A stretch of 20,834 bases of DNA from a virus. The notes under the pieces are model-generated. The model ran no database searches and had not been told where the DNA came from. It was given only the letters and a program-made list of their open reading frames with translations. The translations under genes and the position numbers were made by a program. The DNA lies in the IMG/VR virus record IMGVR_UViG_3300032294_002320, positions 1 through 20,834 of that record; one strand, given 5' to 3'. This document shows, piece by piece, positions 7,936-15,415 of the stretch. Position 1 is the stretch's first letter, and each line of letters starts with the position of its first letter.

Positions 7936-8314
7936 AAAATTACACGTAGAATCATCATTGCCGGCTAAACCAGGTCAACACGCTATGTTTGTAGGTAGAT
8001 GGCAACCACTGCATACAGGACACCAAGAACTATTTAAACGGGCAATGGATGAAGATAAGAATGTCTTGATTTGTATTAGAGACATTCAACCCGATGAAAA
8101 AAATCCATTTACAGCTCAACAAGTACTAGAAAACATTACGGAGTTTTATCAAAATGAACCTCGAGTTAAAGTAATGGTTATTCCTGATATTTGTTCAATT
8201 GAATTTGGACGTGGTGTTGGTTATGATATTATTGAACACGTTCCACCTACAGCTATTGGAGAAATTTCAGCTACTAAAATTAGGGAACAATTGAGAAATG
8301 AAGGTAAGTTATAA
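7919..8314 (+). CDS. HxGH nucleotidyltransferase (NadM/cytidylyltransferase-like)
   Basis: This 131-residue protein has FVGRWQPLHTGHQELFKRA, with the nucleotidyltransferase HxGH motif at 32-35, and ISATKIREQL with the second motif (ISxTxxR, 116-122). It also contains NPFTAQQVLENI (62-73), which resembles the NPFTAxER segment of NadM nicotinamide-nucleotide adenylyltransferases. A central FGRGVGYDIIEHV follows. The enzyme should transfer a nucleotidyl group from NTP to a phosphate or sulfate group. The same active-site fold is used in ATP sulfurylase. Its position between the APS-kinase-like and DUF2061 genes hints at a shared pathway. The substrate is not determined. Confidence 0.75.
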   Translation: MQNWDKKLHVESSLPAKPGQHAMFVGRWQPLHTGHQELFKRAMDEDKNVLICIRDIQPDEKNPFTAQQVLENITEFYQNEPRVKVMVIPDICSIEFGRGVGYDIIEHVPPTAIGEISATKIREQLRNEGKL

Positions 8315-8534
8315 AAGACACTTAGCCAAAACTATTACTTGGCGGGTTGTAGGAACAATTGATACTATCCTATTAAGTTGGTTGATTACAGGTAATTTAA
8401 CTGTTGGTCTAACTATTGGTGGTGTTGAAGTTATGTCGAAAATGATTTTATACTTTATACACGAAAGAGTATGGTATAAATGGGTTAAATTTGGATTAAA
8501 AAAAGAAAATGAAACTAAAAGTAGCTCACTTTAA
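8298..8534 (+). CDS. DUF2061 small membrane protein
   Basis: This 78-residue protein has the recognisable DUF2061 pattern. An N-terminal RHLAKTITWRVVGTIDTILLSW begins the first membrane helix, with the family's K-T/S-x-TWR-x-x-(A/G)-T-x-D signature. A central turn (ITGNLTVGLTIGGVEVMSK) leads to a second helix, KMILYFIHERVWYKW. DUF2061 proteins are small inner-membrane proteins of unknown activity, and in bacteria they occur near sulfate-assimilation genes, to my knowledge. Its placement here, 17 nt overlapped with a nucleotidyltransferase and next but one to a CysC-like kinase, preserves that association in a phage. Confidence 0.82.
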   Translation: MKVSYKRHLAKTITWRVVGTIDTILLSWLITGNLTVGLTIGGVEVMSKMILYFIHERVWYKWVKFGLKKENETKSSSL

Positions 8535-9321
8535 TGAACAAGTTTTTAAAGATAAACTTCAACATTTATCTCACTTAGACTTTTCATTATTTATAGAAAC
8601 CGCTCCTCAATCACAAGATGAGTTGTCGGACATAAACATTATTTCATTCCAGGAACCAAATGAATACTTTGGACTACACGATTGGGTTATTAAAAACCAA
8701 CATATATTTTCAGTTATTTTAACTCAAAGTGATAAGGTATTAAACAATTGTGAAAATGCTACTTATCAACCTTTTGGACATACTTGGTTAAAACCAGACC
8801 AATATGAAAAGGAACATGATAAAGAATTTAAACTAGCCCATTTACAAGGTAAATTACTTAAAACACACGGTCATTCTTTAAGACATGAGGTAACAGCCAG
8901 ACAAAATGAATTTAGTATTCTTACTAAGTTTTATGAAACGTACGGGGATAGAAGTAATATTGAGGATGCTCGTTTAGGCAAAGAATTTATATTTGGAGAC
9001 TCACAATTTGGAGTAGTAATTGAAAATACATCTCATAGAGGTTATTTCACTGAAAAAATATTAGATTGTTTTTTATTAAAGACAATTCCGATTTACTGGG
9101 GTTGTTCGAACATAGGGGATTATTTTGATATAGACGGTATTATAACGTTTAATAACGTAGATGATTTAATATATAAGACAAACCAATTAAATGAGAATTA
9201 TTACGAAAATAGAAAAGAAATAATTGAAAAAAATTGGAAATTGGCTTTAGAGTACGTAGATTACGAGCAAAATATAGTTAACACAATCGCAAACATTTTT
9301 AAACACAATAAATTAATATGA
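8509..9321 (+). CDS. GT10 (alpha-1,3-fucosyltransferase-like) glycosyltransferase
   Basis: This 270-residue protein has the C-terminal donor-binding signature of GT10 enzymes: FGVVIENTSHRGYFTEKILD (167-186), followed by KTIPIYWGCSNIGDYF (191-206). The conserved E172-N173 and T181-E182-K183 correspond to the GDP-fucose binding region of bacterial alpha-1,3-fucosyltransferases. The N-terminal half is variable, as usual for the acceptor domain. No membrane anchor is present. Donors other than GDP-fucose are possible for a phage enzyme. The gene overlaps the DUF2061 gene by 26 nt and the 3-dehydrase gene by 4 nt, placing it directly before the sugar-biosynthesis trio. Confidence 0.75.
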   Translation: MKLKVAHFNEQVFKDKLQHLSHLDFSLFIETAPQSQDELSDINIISFQEPNEYFGLHDWVIKNQHIFSVILTQSDKVLNNCENATYQPFGHTWLKPDQYEKEHDKEFKLAHLQGKLLKTHGHSLRHEVTARQNEFSILTKFYETYGDRSNIEDARLGKEFIFGDSQFGVVIENTSHRGYFTEKILDCFLLKTIPIYWGCSNIGDYFDIDGIITFNNVDDLIYKTNQLNENYYENRKEIIEKNWKLALEYVDYEQNIVNTIANIFKHNKLI

Positions 9322-10460
9322 GAAAAATATGGTACGCTCCTTATAAGTTTGAATCTTATGGGGAAGAAGAAATTAAAGCTGTAGAAGAATCACTACGTTC
9401 TGGATGGCTTGGAGGACAAGGTCCCAAATCAGTTGAATTTGAAGAAAAAATTGCTAAACGTTTTGGAAAAAAGTATGGTGTATTTGTTAATTCAGGTTCA
9501 TCAGCTTGTTTGCTAGCTATTGCTTCTTTAGATTTACCTAAAGGATGTAGTATTATTACCCCTGCTTGTACATTTTCAACTACATTAGCCCCTATTATTC
9601 AATTAGGTTACAAACCTAAATTTGTAGATGTAGGACTAAATGATTATGTAGCTGATATTGCTCAAGTAGTTGAAGCTATTACTCCTGATGTAAAAGCAAT
9701 TATGTTACCTAATTTGATTGGTAATAAACCAGATTGGAAACGTTTGAAACAAGAAATTAAATTGTTAGGCAGAACAGATATTATTTTGATTGAAGATTCA
9801 GCTGATACGATTACTGAAACTCCAGAATCAGATGTTGCTACAACTAGTTTTTATGCTTCACACGTTATTACAGCTGGTGGTGTAGGCGGTATGGTAATGT
9901 TTAACGATAAAAAACACGTCACTAAGTGTCTACAATACAGAGACTGGGGTAGGTTGGGTGATGATTCGGAAATTATGGATGATCGTTTTAATCACATTGT
10001 AGACGGTATTCCTTATGACCATAAGTTTTTGTATTCTGTATTAGGATACCATATGAAAGCTTGTGAAATGAATGCTGCTTTTGGATTAGTTCAATTGCAC
10101 CGTTTTGAAAAATTCTCACAAATTAGAAGAGAAAATATTGAACGTTATATTGAAAACCTTCAAGGTGTTGGTGATCTAATTCTACCAGATGATTCAATTC
10201 AACCAAACTGGTTAGCTATTCCTTTACAAACCAAAAGTCGTTTTGAATTGCTTAACTTCCTAGAAGATAATAACATTCAAACACGAGTAACATTTGCTGG
10301 AAACGTAACACGTCACCCTGTTTATAGAGAATATTTGCAAGATTTTAAAAACGCAGATACTATTATGAAAAATGGTTTCTTGTTAGGTGCACACCACGGA
10401 ATGACTATTGAGGATGTAGATTACGTTTGCGATAAAATTAAAGAATTTTTTAATAAATAA
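9318..10460 (+). CDS. DegT-fold nucleotide-sugar 3-dehydrase (ColD/RfbH-like), active-site His
   Basis: This is a 380-residue PLP-fold enzyme. In DegT/ArnB aminotransferases the PLP-binding Lys sits in SFxxxK. Here the motif reads SFYASHVITAGG, with His182 (codon CAC at 9861-9863) at that position. His at this site defines the 3-dehydrases ColD (GDP-4-keto-6-deoxymannose) and RfbH/E1 (CDP-4-keto-6-deoxyglucose), which remove the C3 hydroxyl. Other RfbH-like blocks are LQYRDWGR (206-212), IPYDHKFLYSVLGYHMKACE (231-250) and TFAGNVTRHPVY (325-336). D160 is the PLP ring-nitrogen partner. The RfbH [2Fe-2S] cysteines are missing, and the length fits ColD (388 aa), which regenerates PMP with glutamate. 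The product would be a 4-keto-3,6-dideoxy sugar. Whether the carrier is CDP, GDP or dTDP cannot be told. Confidence 0.82.
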   Translation: MRKIWYAPYKFESYGEEEIKAVEESLRSGWLGGQGPKSVEFEEKIAKRFGKKYGVFVNSGSSACLLAIASLDLPKGCSIITPACTFSTTLAPIIQLGYKPKFVDVGLNDYVADIAQVVEAITPDVKAIMLPNLIGNKPDWKRLKQEIKLLGRTDIILIEDSADTITETPESDVATTSFYASHVITAGGVGGMVMFNDKKHVTKCLQYRDWGRLGDDSEIMDDRFNHIVDGIPYDHKFLYSVLGYHMKACEMNAAFGLVQLHRFEKFSQIRRENIERYIENLQGVGDLILPDDSIQPNWLAIPLQTKSRFELLNFLEDNNIQTRVTFAGNVTRHPVYREYLQDFKNADTIMKNGFLLGAHHGMTIEDVDYVCDKIKEFFNK

Positions 10461-10463
10461 ACT

Positions 10464-12251
10464 ATGATTAAAGTAAGTGATGTTGTTGCTGAGTTTTTAA
10501 AGCATAAACAAATAGATACTGTATTTGGTATTATTGGTTCGGCTAATTCTCATATTTTTGATTCAATTCAAAATCTAGGATACACAAAAATTATTTGTAC
10601 ACATCACGAACAAGCTGCAATTATGGCAATGGCTGCTTATTACCGAGCATCAGGTAAATTATCAGCAGCCATTGTAACTGCAGGTGCAGGAGCTAGTAAT
10701 GCTATTACTGGGGTTGTAAGCAACTGGGCTGATTCTATTCCTGGATTTATTATTTCAGGACAAGAACCAAGTACATACCTTGATATTCATAAAAATTTAA
10801 GAATGTATGGTACTCAAGGATTCAGTGCTTATGAAATGGTGAAAAATGTTACTAAATATAGTAACGTATTAACTAATCCAAATACAATTCAAACCGAGTT
10901 AGAAACACTATATAATATTAGTGTATCTGGAAGACCAGGTCCAACATGGCTAGATATTCCTTTAGACTCACAAGCAAAAAAGGTTAAATTTAAAGGATTT
11001 AGTAATTATTCTAATAAATCTTTAAGAACAACAGACGCTTACAACTATGCTGATGATATTATTAAGTTAATAAATCAATCAAAACGTCCTCTTGTATTAG
11101 GTGGAATGGGGATCAAGTTAAGTAGTGCTAAAGATAAATTTAAAAAGTTTATTAACACAACTCAATTACCTACTACACTAAGCTGGTCAGGAATTGATTT
11201 ATTACCTACCAATCACAGTTGTAATTATGGAAGATTTGGTTTATATGGTCAACGAGCAGCTAATTTTATAGCTCAAAATGCCGATTTAATTATAGTTTTA
11301 GGAAGCAGATTAGCTTTACCTCAAGTAGGATACGATTTTAGTCAATTTGCTAGAGGAGCTAAAATTGTAGTTGTTGATATTGATGAATTAGAATTAAATA
11401 AATACGAGCGAACCATTAAATACAATCACAATGTAAGTATTGTTTTAGACAAATTATTAGAGAATGTTATTAAAATTAATCCTGATATTAGTGAATGGAA
11501 AACTAAATGTGATTACTATCGTAGTGAATATCCTATAATCAATGATGATTATAAAGATGACAAGTATGTTAATTCATATAGTTTTGTAAACAAACTAACC
11601 CAACAATTATCAGATGACGAAATTATAGTTACTGATATGGGTACAGGTTTATTAAGTGGTCATCAATCAGGTCATTTAAAAGAAAACCAAACCATGTTTA
11701 CAAGTCAAGGTTTAGGTGAAATGGGTGTTGGTTTACCTTATGCTATTGGGGCAGCGTTTGCTGAACCAAATAAACAAATTACTTGTTTGAATTGTGATGG
11801 AGGTATAATGATGAACCTTCAAGAACTACAAACTATAGTACAACATAATCTCCCAGTTAAAATATTCATTTTTAATAATGATGGGTATTTAATGATTAAA
11901 CATACTCAAAAATTATTCTTTAATGGACGTTATAACTCCGTAGATTCTAATACAGGAATCCAACTACCAGAATTTGAAAGAATTGCTTATGGTTTTAAAA
12001 TTCCTTATATTAGAATAGATAAAATTGAGGACTTAGATGGAATGGACTTAAATTATAACTCTCCTGTTATTATTGAGGTGTTTATGGATCCTGAACAAAA
12101 TTTTATACCTAAAGTAAAAGGTGTAATATTAGAAGATGAATCAATTTTTGCCCCACCACTAGAGGAAATGTCTCCATTGTTGCCTTTTGAAACTATTCAA
12201 AAAGAAATGATAGTGGATATTAGTGAAAAATCCAAACGAATTAAAAGATGA
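10464..12251 (+). CDS. ThDP-dependent enzyme, acetolactate synthase/YerE-like
   Basis: This 595-residue protein has the three domains of the acetohydroxyacid synthase family. The PYR domain carries catalytic Glu49 (THHEQAAIMAMAAYYRASG). The central domain contains KRPLVLGGMGIKL and ADLIIVLGSRL. The PP domain contains GEMGVGLPYAIGAAF and the ThDP/Mg site CDGG...FNN (D445 to N472). Canonical GDG is CDG here. No regulatory-subunit gene is nearby, and the gene is flanked by a 3-dehydrase and a sugar reductase. YerE of Yersinia is a homologue that transfers an acetyl unit from pyruvate to C4 of CDP-4-keto-3,6-dideoxyglucose, giving a branched sugar. A YerE-like role therefore fits better than amino-acid synthesis, but this is inference. 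Confidence 0.8.
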   Translation: MIKVSDVVAEFLKHKQIDTVFGIIGSANSHIFDSIQNLGYTKIICTHHEQAAIMAMAAYYRASGKLSAAIVTAGAGASNAITGVVSNWADSIPGFIISGQEPSTYLDIHKNLRMYGTQGFSAYEMVKNVTKYSNVLTNPNTIQTELETLYNISVSGRPGPTWLDIPLDSQAKKVKFKGFSNYSNKSLRTTDAYNYADDIIKLINQSKRPLVLGGMGIKLSSAKDKFKKFINTTQLPTTLSWSGIDLLPTNHSCNYGRFGLYGQRAANFIAQNADLIIVLGSRLALPQVGYDFSQFARGAKIVVVDIDELELNKYERTIKYNHNVSIVLDKLLENVIKINPDISEWKTKCDYYRSEYPIINDDYKDDKYVNSYSFVNKLTQQLSDDEIIVTDMGTGLLSGHQSGHLKENQTMFTSQGLGEMGVGLPYAIGAAFAEPNKQITCLNCDGGIMMNLQELQTIVQHNLPVKIFIFNNDGYLMIKHTQKLFFNGRYNSVDSNTGIQLPEFERIAYGFKIPYIRIDKIEDLDGMDLNYNSPVIIEVFMDPEQNFIPKVKGVILEDESIFAPPLEEMSPLLPFETIQKEMIVDISEKSKRIKR

Positions 12252-13018
12252 GAGTACTAATTACAGGAGCAAATGGTTATATTGGAAAATCTTTAACTAA
12301 TGCTTTAAAAAATGAATATGAAGTAACTACTTTAACCAGACAAAACGCAGATTTAACTGATGCTGAACAGGTTAAAGAATATTTTAAAGATAAATATTTT
12401 GATGTAGTTATTCACTGTGCTATTGAAGGTGGATATAGATTAGAAAAAGATGGACCTGAGGTAATAGACAGTAACTTAAAAATGTATTATAATCTTTTAG
12501 ATAATAAAACACATTTCAATAAATTATTTCATTTTGGGTCAGGAGCAGAAAAACAAGATACATTTTATGGCCTAAGTAAAAAAGTAATCAACGAGTCAAT
12601 CCAGAATAAAGATAACTTTCACAATATAAGAATATTTGCTGTATTTGATGAAAATGAAAATGACGCTAGATTTGTTAAAACAAATATTCGTAAGTATATT
12701 GACAAAGAAGATATAGAAATTTTTATAAATAAGTATATGGATTTCTTTTATATGGAAGACTTTATTACCTTAATAAAATATTGTATAATGCAGGATAATT
12801 TACCTAAAACAATTGAATGTTGTTATAATTATAAAACTACTTTATATAATATAGCTGAGATTATTAATAGTTTAGAAAATCATAAAGTGTCTATAAGAAT
12901 ACATAACTGGAAGTTTGGAGAACCATTTAATGGAGAGTTTGTAGATTTAGGATTAGAATTTATTGGATTAGAACAAGGGATAAAAAATGTTTATAATAAA
13001 TTAAAAAATGAATATTAA
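12248..13018 (+). CDS. NAD(P)-dependent sugar epimerase/reductase (extended SDR), YerF-like candidate
   Basis: This 256-residue extended short-chain dehydrogenase starts MRVLITGANGYIGKSL, with the GxxGxxG dinucleotide-binding motif at 7-13. FGSGAEKQDTFYGLSKK gives the Ser98 / Y107-xxx-K111 catalytic set. DVVIHCA (52-58) is the usual strand before the substrate site. Family members oxidise, epimerise or reduce nucleotide sugars. The size is near that of dTDP-4-dehydrorhamnose reductases and smaller than 4,6-dehydratases (over 300 aa). Coupled by ATGA to the ThDP enzyme, it is the natural candidate for reducing the keto group of the branched product, as YerF does in yersiniose synthesis. The exact reaction is not determined. 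Confidence 0.75.
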   Translation: MRVLITGANGYIGKSLTNALKNEYEVTTLTRQNADLTDAEQVKEYFKDKYFDVVIHCAIEGGYRLEKDGPEVIDSNLKMYYNLLDNKTHFNKLFHFGSGAEKQDTFYGLSKKVINESIQNKDNFHNIRIFAVFDENENDARFVKTNIRKYIDKEDIEIFINKYMDFFYMEDFITLIKYCIMQDNLPKTIECCYNYKTTLYNIAEIINSLENHKVSIRIHNWKFGEPFNGEFVDLGLEFIGLEQGIKNVYNKLKNEY

Positions 13019-13961
13019 GCTTTTACTTCATATAATGCCTTGGGACATTGATTATGCTTTGCTAACCTTTACCCAATTAAAAAAATCAAAATACCATTTG
13101 CCAAAAGATGTAAATGTAACTATAGATGTTGAATTAAACCTAACAAGTTATTTATATAATTGGGAAGAAAGTAAATTACCTAAAGATTATTTTATTGATA
13201 AATTTGAAACCTTACTTTTATTATTAAAAGACTATAAAGTAAACAAATTTATATACGATGGAAATGAATTATATGGACATTTAAACCACCAAAGAAAAAT
13301 CATATCTCCAGAAGTAGATTATTATATGATAGCTTGTCCCGATACTTATTTTAGTGAATATGCTTTAGCTTATTTAATTGAATCTGTAAAGCAAATTAAC
13401 AATAAGTACTTTGTAGTTACTCCTCAAGTATCTAAAGTAGGTGATCCTGATTGGGATAAAATTACAAATCCTAGATATTTAAATATTCCATACACTGATT
13501 ACTTAAAAACAGATGTTTATGATCTTAGATATGAAAGTAAAATATCAGACGAGGAAATAAATTTAAAACTTTTAGGTAAAAGTAAGTTTGCTGGGTGGTT
13601 TGATCTTTATAGTAAAGCATTTTATGAGGAATTATGTCCTGTCCAAGAGGATTGGATAGGATATGGTCCTTGGGATCATTACTCAATGATGGTAGCTGAT
13701 TTTGTTAAACATCATGGAGTGGATTTTCAACAATATCTTCTTCAAGGAGAAACAATTTGGATGTACCCTTCAGGTCCATTACTAGAAAATGGAGCAAATG
13801 GATTTACACAATATTATAGAGATAGACTAAAAACAAACGACATTCCAAATCAAAGAAAAACATTTGAATCTAAATTTCAAGAATACATAAACAAAGGTAT
13901 TGAACAACTAAAAATAAAAAATATTATTTCAAAAACAGTTTACGCATCATTTCAATCATGA
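13008..13961 (+). CDS. Probable GT-A-like glycosyltransferase, 317 aa
   Basis: I do not recognise a named family, but the layout is glycosyltransferase-like. The N-terminus is MNIKLLLHIMPWDIDYALLT. A mid-protein VDYYMIACPDTYF resembles a GT-A strand ending in an acidic motif. Later come KFAGWFDLYSKAFYEELCP and EDWIGYGPWDHYSMM, resembling the acceptor/acidic region of GT-A enzymes (the E-D...W/G-D pattern of galactosyl- and GT2-type enzymes). No membrane segment is present. It overlaps the SDR gene by 11 nt and is coupled by ATGA to another GT2 enzyme, so context supports a glycan role. Confidence 0.55.
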   Translation: MNIKLLLHIMPWDIDYALLTFTQLKKSKYHLPKDVNVTIDVELNLTSYLYNWEESKLPKDYFIDKFETLLLLLKDYKVNKFIYDGNELYGHLNHQRKIISPEVDYYMIACPDTYFSEYALAYLIESVKQINNKYFVVTPQVSKVGDPDWDKITNPRYLNIPYTDYLKTDVYDLRYESKISDEEINLKLLGKSKFAGWFDLYSKAFYEELCPVQEDWIGYGPWDHYSMMVADFVKHHGVDFQQYLLQGETIWMYPSGPLLENGANGFTQYYRDRLKTNDIPNQRKTFESKFQEYINKGIEQLKIKNIISKTVYASFQS

Positions 13962-14884
13962 TATCATTAATTATTCCAACCAACAAGACAAATTCAGAGT
14001 ATACCTCTAACATTGTAAAAAATATTAGAGAAATTTATCCTGACGAAAATCAAGTAGAAATTATAGTATCCGAAGACGATACTGTAACTATGGGTGTTAA
14101 TTATAATAACGCTGTAGCTAAAGCAAACGGTGAAAAAATCATTTTATTACACAATGACATGGTTATTAAACCAGGTTTTGTAGAACAAATGGATAAAGAC
14201 ATTGTTAAAGGTAGAATTACAGCTTATACTAGAGTAGAACCACCTACATTCCCAAATGAATTCCCAGGTAAAAAAGTGGTTGATTGTGGAGTTGATTTAG
14301 CATCTTTTAACTACCAAAAGTTTTTAGATATTAAAATTGAACATGATCTAATAGAACCAGTTGGTCCATTTGGTGGTGCTCAAATGTTTTTTGGTTGCAT
14401 GAAAGAAGATTATTTAGGTATTGATGGTTATACTTTTAGATTATTCTGTGAGGATGATGATTTACACTTAAGACATAAGTTGGCAGGCTATGAACAAAAA
14501 GTAAGTTCAGCTCATGTTTATCACTTTGTTAGTAAAACATCTCGTGTAGGTGATTATCAATCTATAGAACAAGAATCAAATAGAAAATTTGTTAAAAAAT
14601 GGGGTTTTAGAAAATCTCACCATAATGTAGTATATAATAAAAAAATTATTATTAATGTACCATTAGATGAAAATACAGTAGAAGTTTTAAAATGTTGGTT
14701 TAATGAAGGAGAAGATATTATTGTTGAAGTAAATAATAAATTTACTGAAGATGATTATAATTATATCCAACAACTAAATGATATTATAAAAGAAACAAAC
14801 GATACTGGGGTTTTTGAATTAGGAAACTTAAAAGTAACAGTTAATTCTTTAGAAGAACAACAAAATAAATATATTAGACTATGA
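13958..14884 (+). CDS. GT2-family glycosyltransferase, 308 aa
   Basis: The start MISLIIPTNKTNSEY is the first GT2 strand. IILLHNDMVIKPGF has the metal-binding HND motif with D67. GPFGGAQMFFGCMKEDYLG and FCEDDDLHLRHKLAGY (about 163-178) give the acceptor-side glycine-rich stretch and the catalytic acidic cluster, as in rhamnosyl/galactosyl-type GT2 enzymes. About 90 residues at the C-terminus (from KKWGFRKS onward) form an extension with no motif I know. It closes the glycan locus and overlaps a small gene by 4 nt. Confidence 0.82.
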   Translation: MISLIIPTNKTNSEYTSNIVKNIREIYPDENQVEIIVSEDDTVTMGVNYNNAVAKANGEKIILLHNDMVIKPGFVEQMDKDIVKGRITAYTRVEPPTFPNEFPGKKVVDCGVDLASFNYQKFLDIKIEHDLIEPVGPFGGAQMFFGCMKEDYLGIDGYTFRLFCEDDDLHLRHKLAGYEQKVSSAHVYHFVSKTSRVGDYQSIEQESNRKFVKKWGFRKSHHNVVYNKKIIINVPLDENTVEVLKCWFNEGEDIIVEVNNKFTEDDYNYIQQLNDIIKETNDTGVFELGNLKVTVNSLEEQQNKYIRL

Positions 14885-15039
14885 TATTCAAGTTTTATAA
14901 TAGAAACGATAGAAACCAAGAAACAATTGGTCGTATAATAACAACCTCAAGACTACAAGCAGCTAAAATATTTGCTGAACGTAAACAATTACCTCTAAAA
15001 GAATTCTTAAAAATATTTGGTGTAACAACTATCCTATGA
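14881..15039 (+). CDS. Small basic protein (52 aa), coupled at both ends
   Basis: Starting at ATG 14881, a 52-residue frame (MIFKFYNRNDRNQETIGRI...) ends at TGA 15039. It overlaps the previous stop and the next start by 4 nt each (ATGA at both ends), which strongly supports a real gene although it is short. The sequence is basic and probably folds into a strand plus helices (RLQAAKIFAERKQLPLKEFLKIF). The pattern suggests a small DNA-binding or adaptor protein, but nothing specific can be claimed. Confidence 0.65.
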   Translation: MIFKFYNRNDRNQETIGRIITTSRLQAAKIFAERKQLPLKEFLKIFGVTTIL

Positions 15040-15413
15040 AAAATTTTGGTAAAAATTTAAAAGTTCAACCTAAAAAACGAGAGTTGAACGAAAAAGATAC
15101 GTTTATTGACCTTATCGATATTTTTGATAATTGTAATATGCGTACTGAGGAATTAGAGGGTAACTTTATGTTTAATATTTCATCTTATGATGAACCATTT
15201 TATATAATGGTAGAGAATTTATTTTTACTACATTATGGTGAATGGAAAACAGATATTATACTATGGTGGATTTATGATAGATTTAATGAAGAAGGTAAAG
15301 TATCACCTATTGAATTTAACGACCACGATACAAACACACAAGAAGAAGTATTAGTAGAAACACCAGAACAACTTTGGAACTTTTTAAAACGAATTGATAA
15401 ATTAAAAAAATAA
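15036..15413 (+). CDS. Acidic protein of unknown function (125 aa)
   Basis: This 125-residue protein has a short basic N-terminus (KNFGKNLKVQPKKRELNEKD) and then an acidic, aromatic-rich body (TFIDLIDIFDNCNM, LFLLHYGEWKTDIILWWIYDRF). A helical C-terminus (TPEQLWNFLKRIDKLKK) follows. There is no cysteine pair, nucleotide-binding motif or membrane helix. It starts in the ATGA overlap with the previous small gene and ends 2 nt before the zinc-finger gene. The family is unknown to me. Confidence 0.65.
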   Translation: MKNFGKNLKVQPKKRELNEKDTFIDLIDIFDNCNMRTEELEGNFMFNISSYDEPFYIMVENLFLLHYGEWKTDIILWWIYDRFNEEGKVSPIEFNDHDTNTQEEVLVETPEQLWNFLKRIDKLKK

Positions 15414-15415
15414 AT

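Noticed and set aside
7495-8314. Methyl phosphoramidate (MeOPN) capsule pathway by analogy to Cj1415/Cj1416
   Set aside because: The neighbouring nucleotidyltransferase is of the HxGH type, not the Cj1416 type, and the other pathway genes are missing.
9318-10460. Sugar aminotransferase
   Set aside because: The Schiff-base Lys is replaced by His, so a transaminase of the ordinary type is unlikely.
10464-12251. Acetolactate synthase for branched-chain amino acids
   Set aside because: It sits in a sugar locus with no regulatory subunit or other Ile/Val genes. The YerE-like reading fits better, though activity is not proven.
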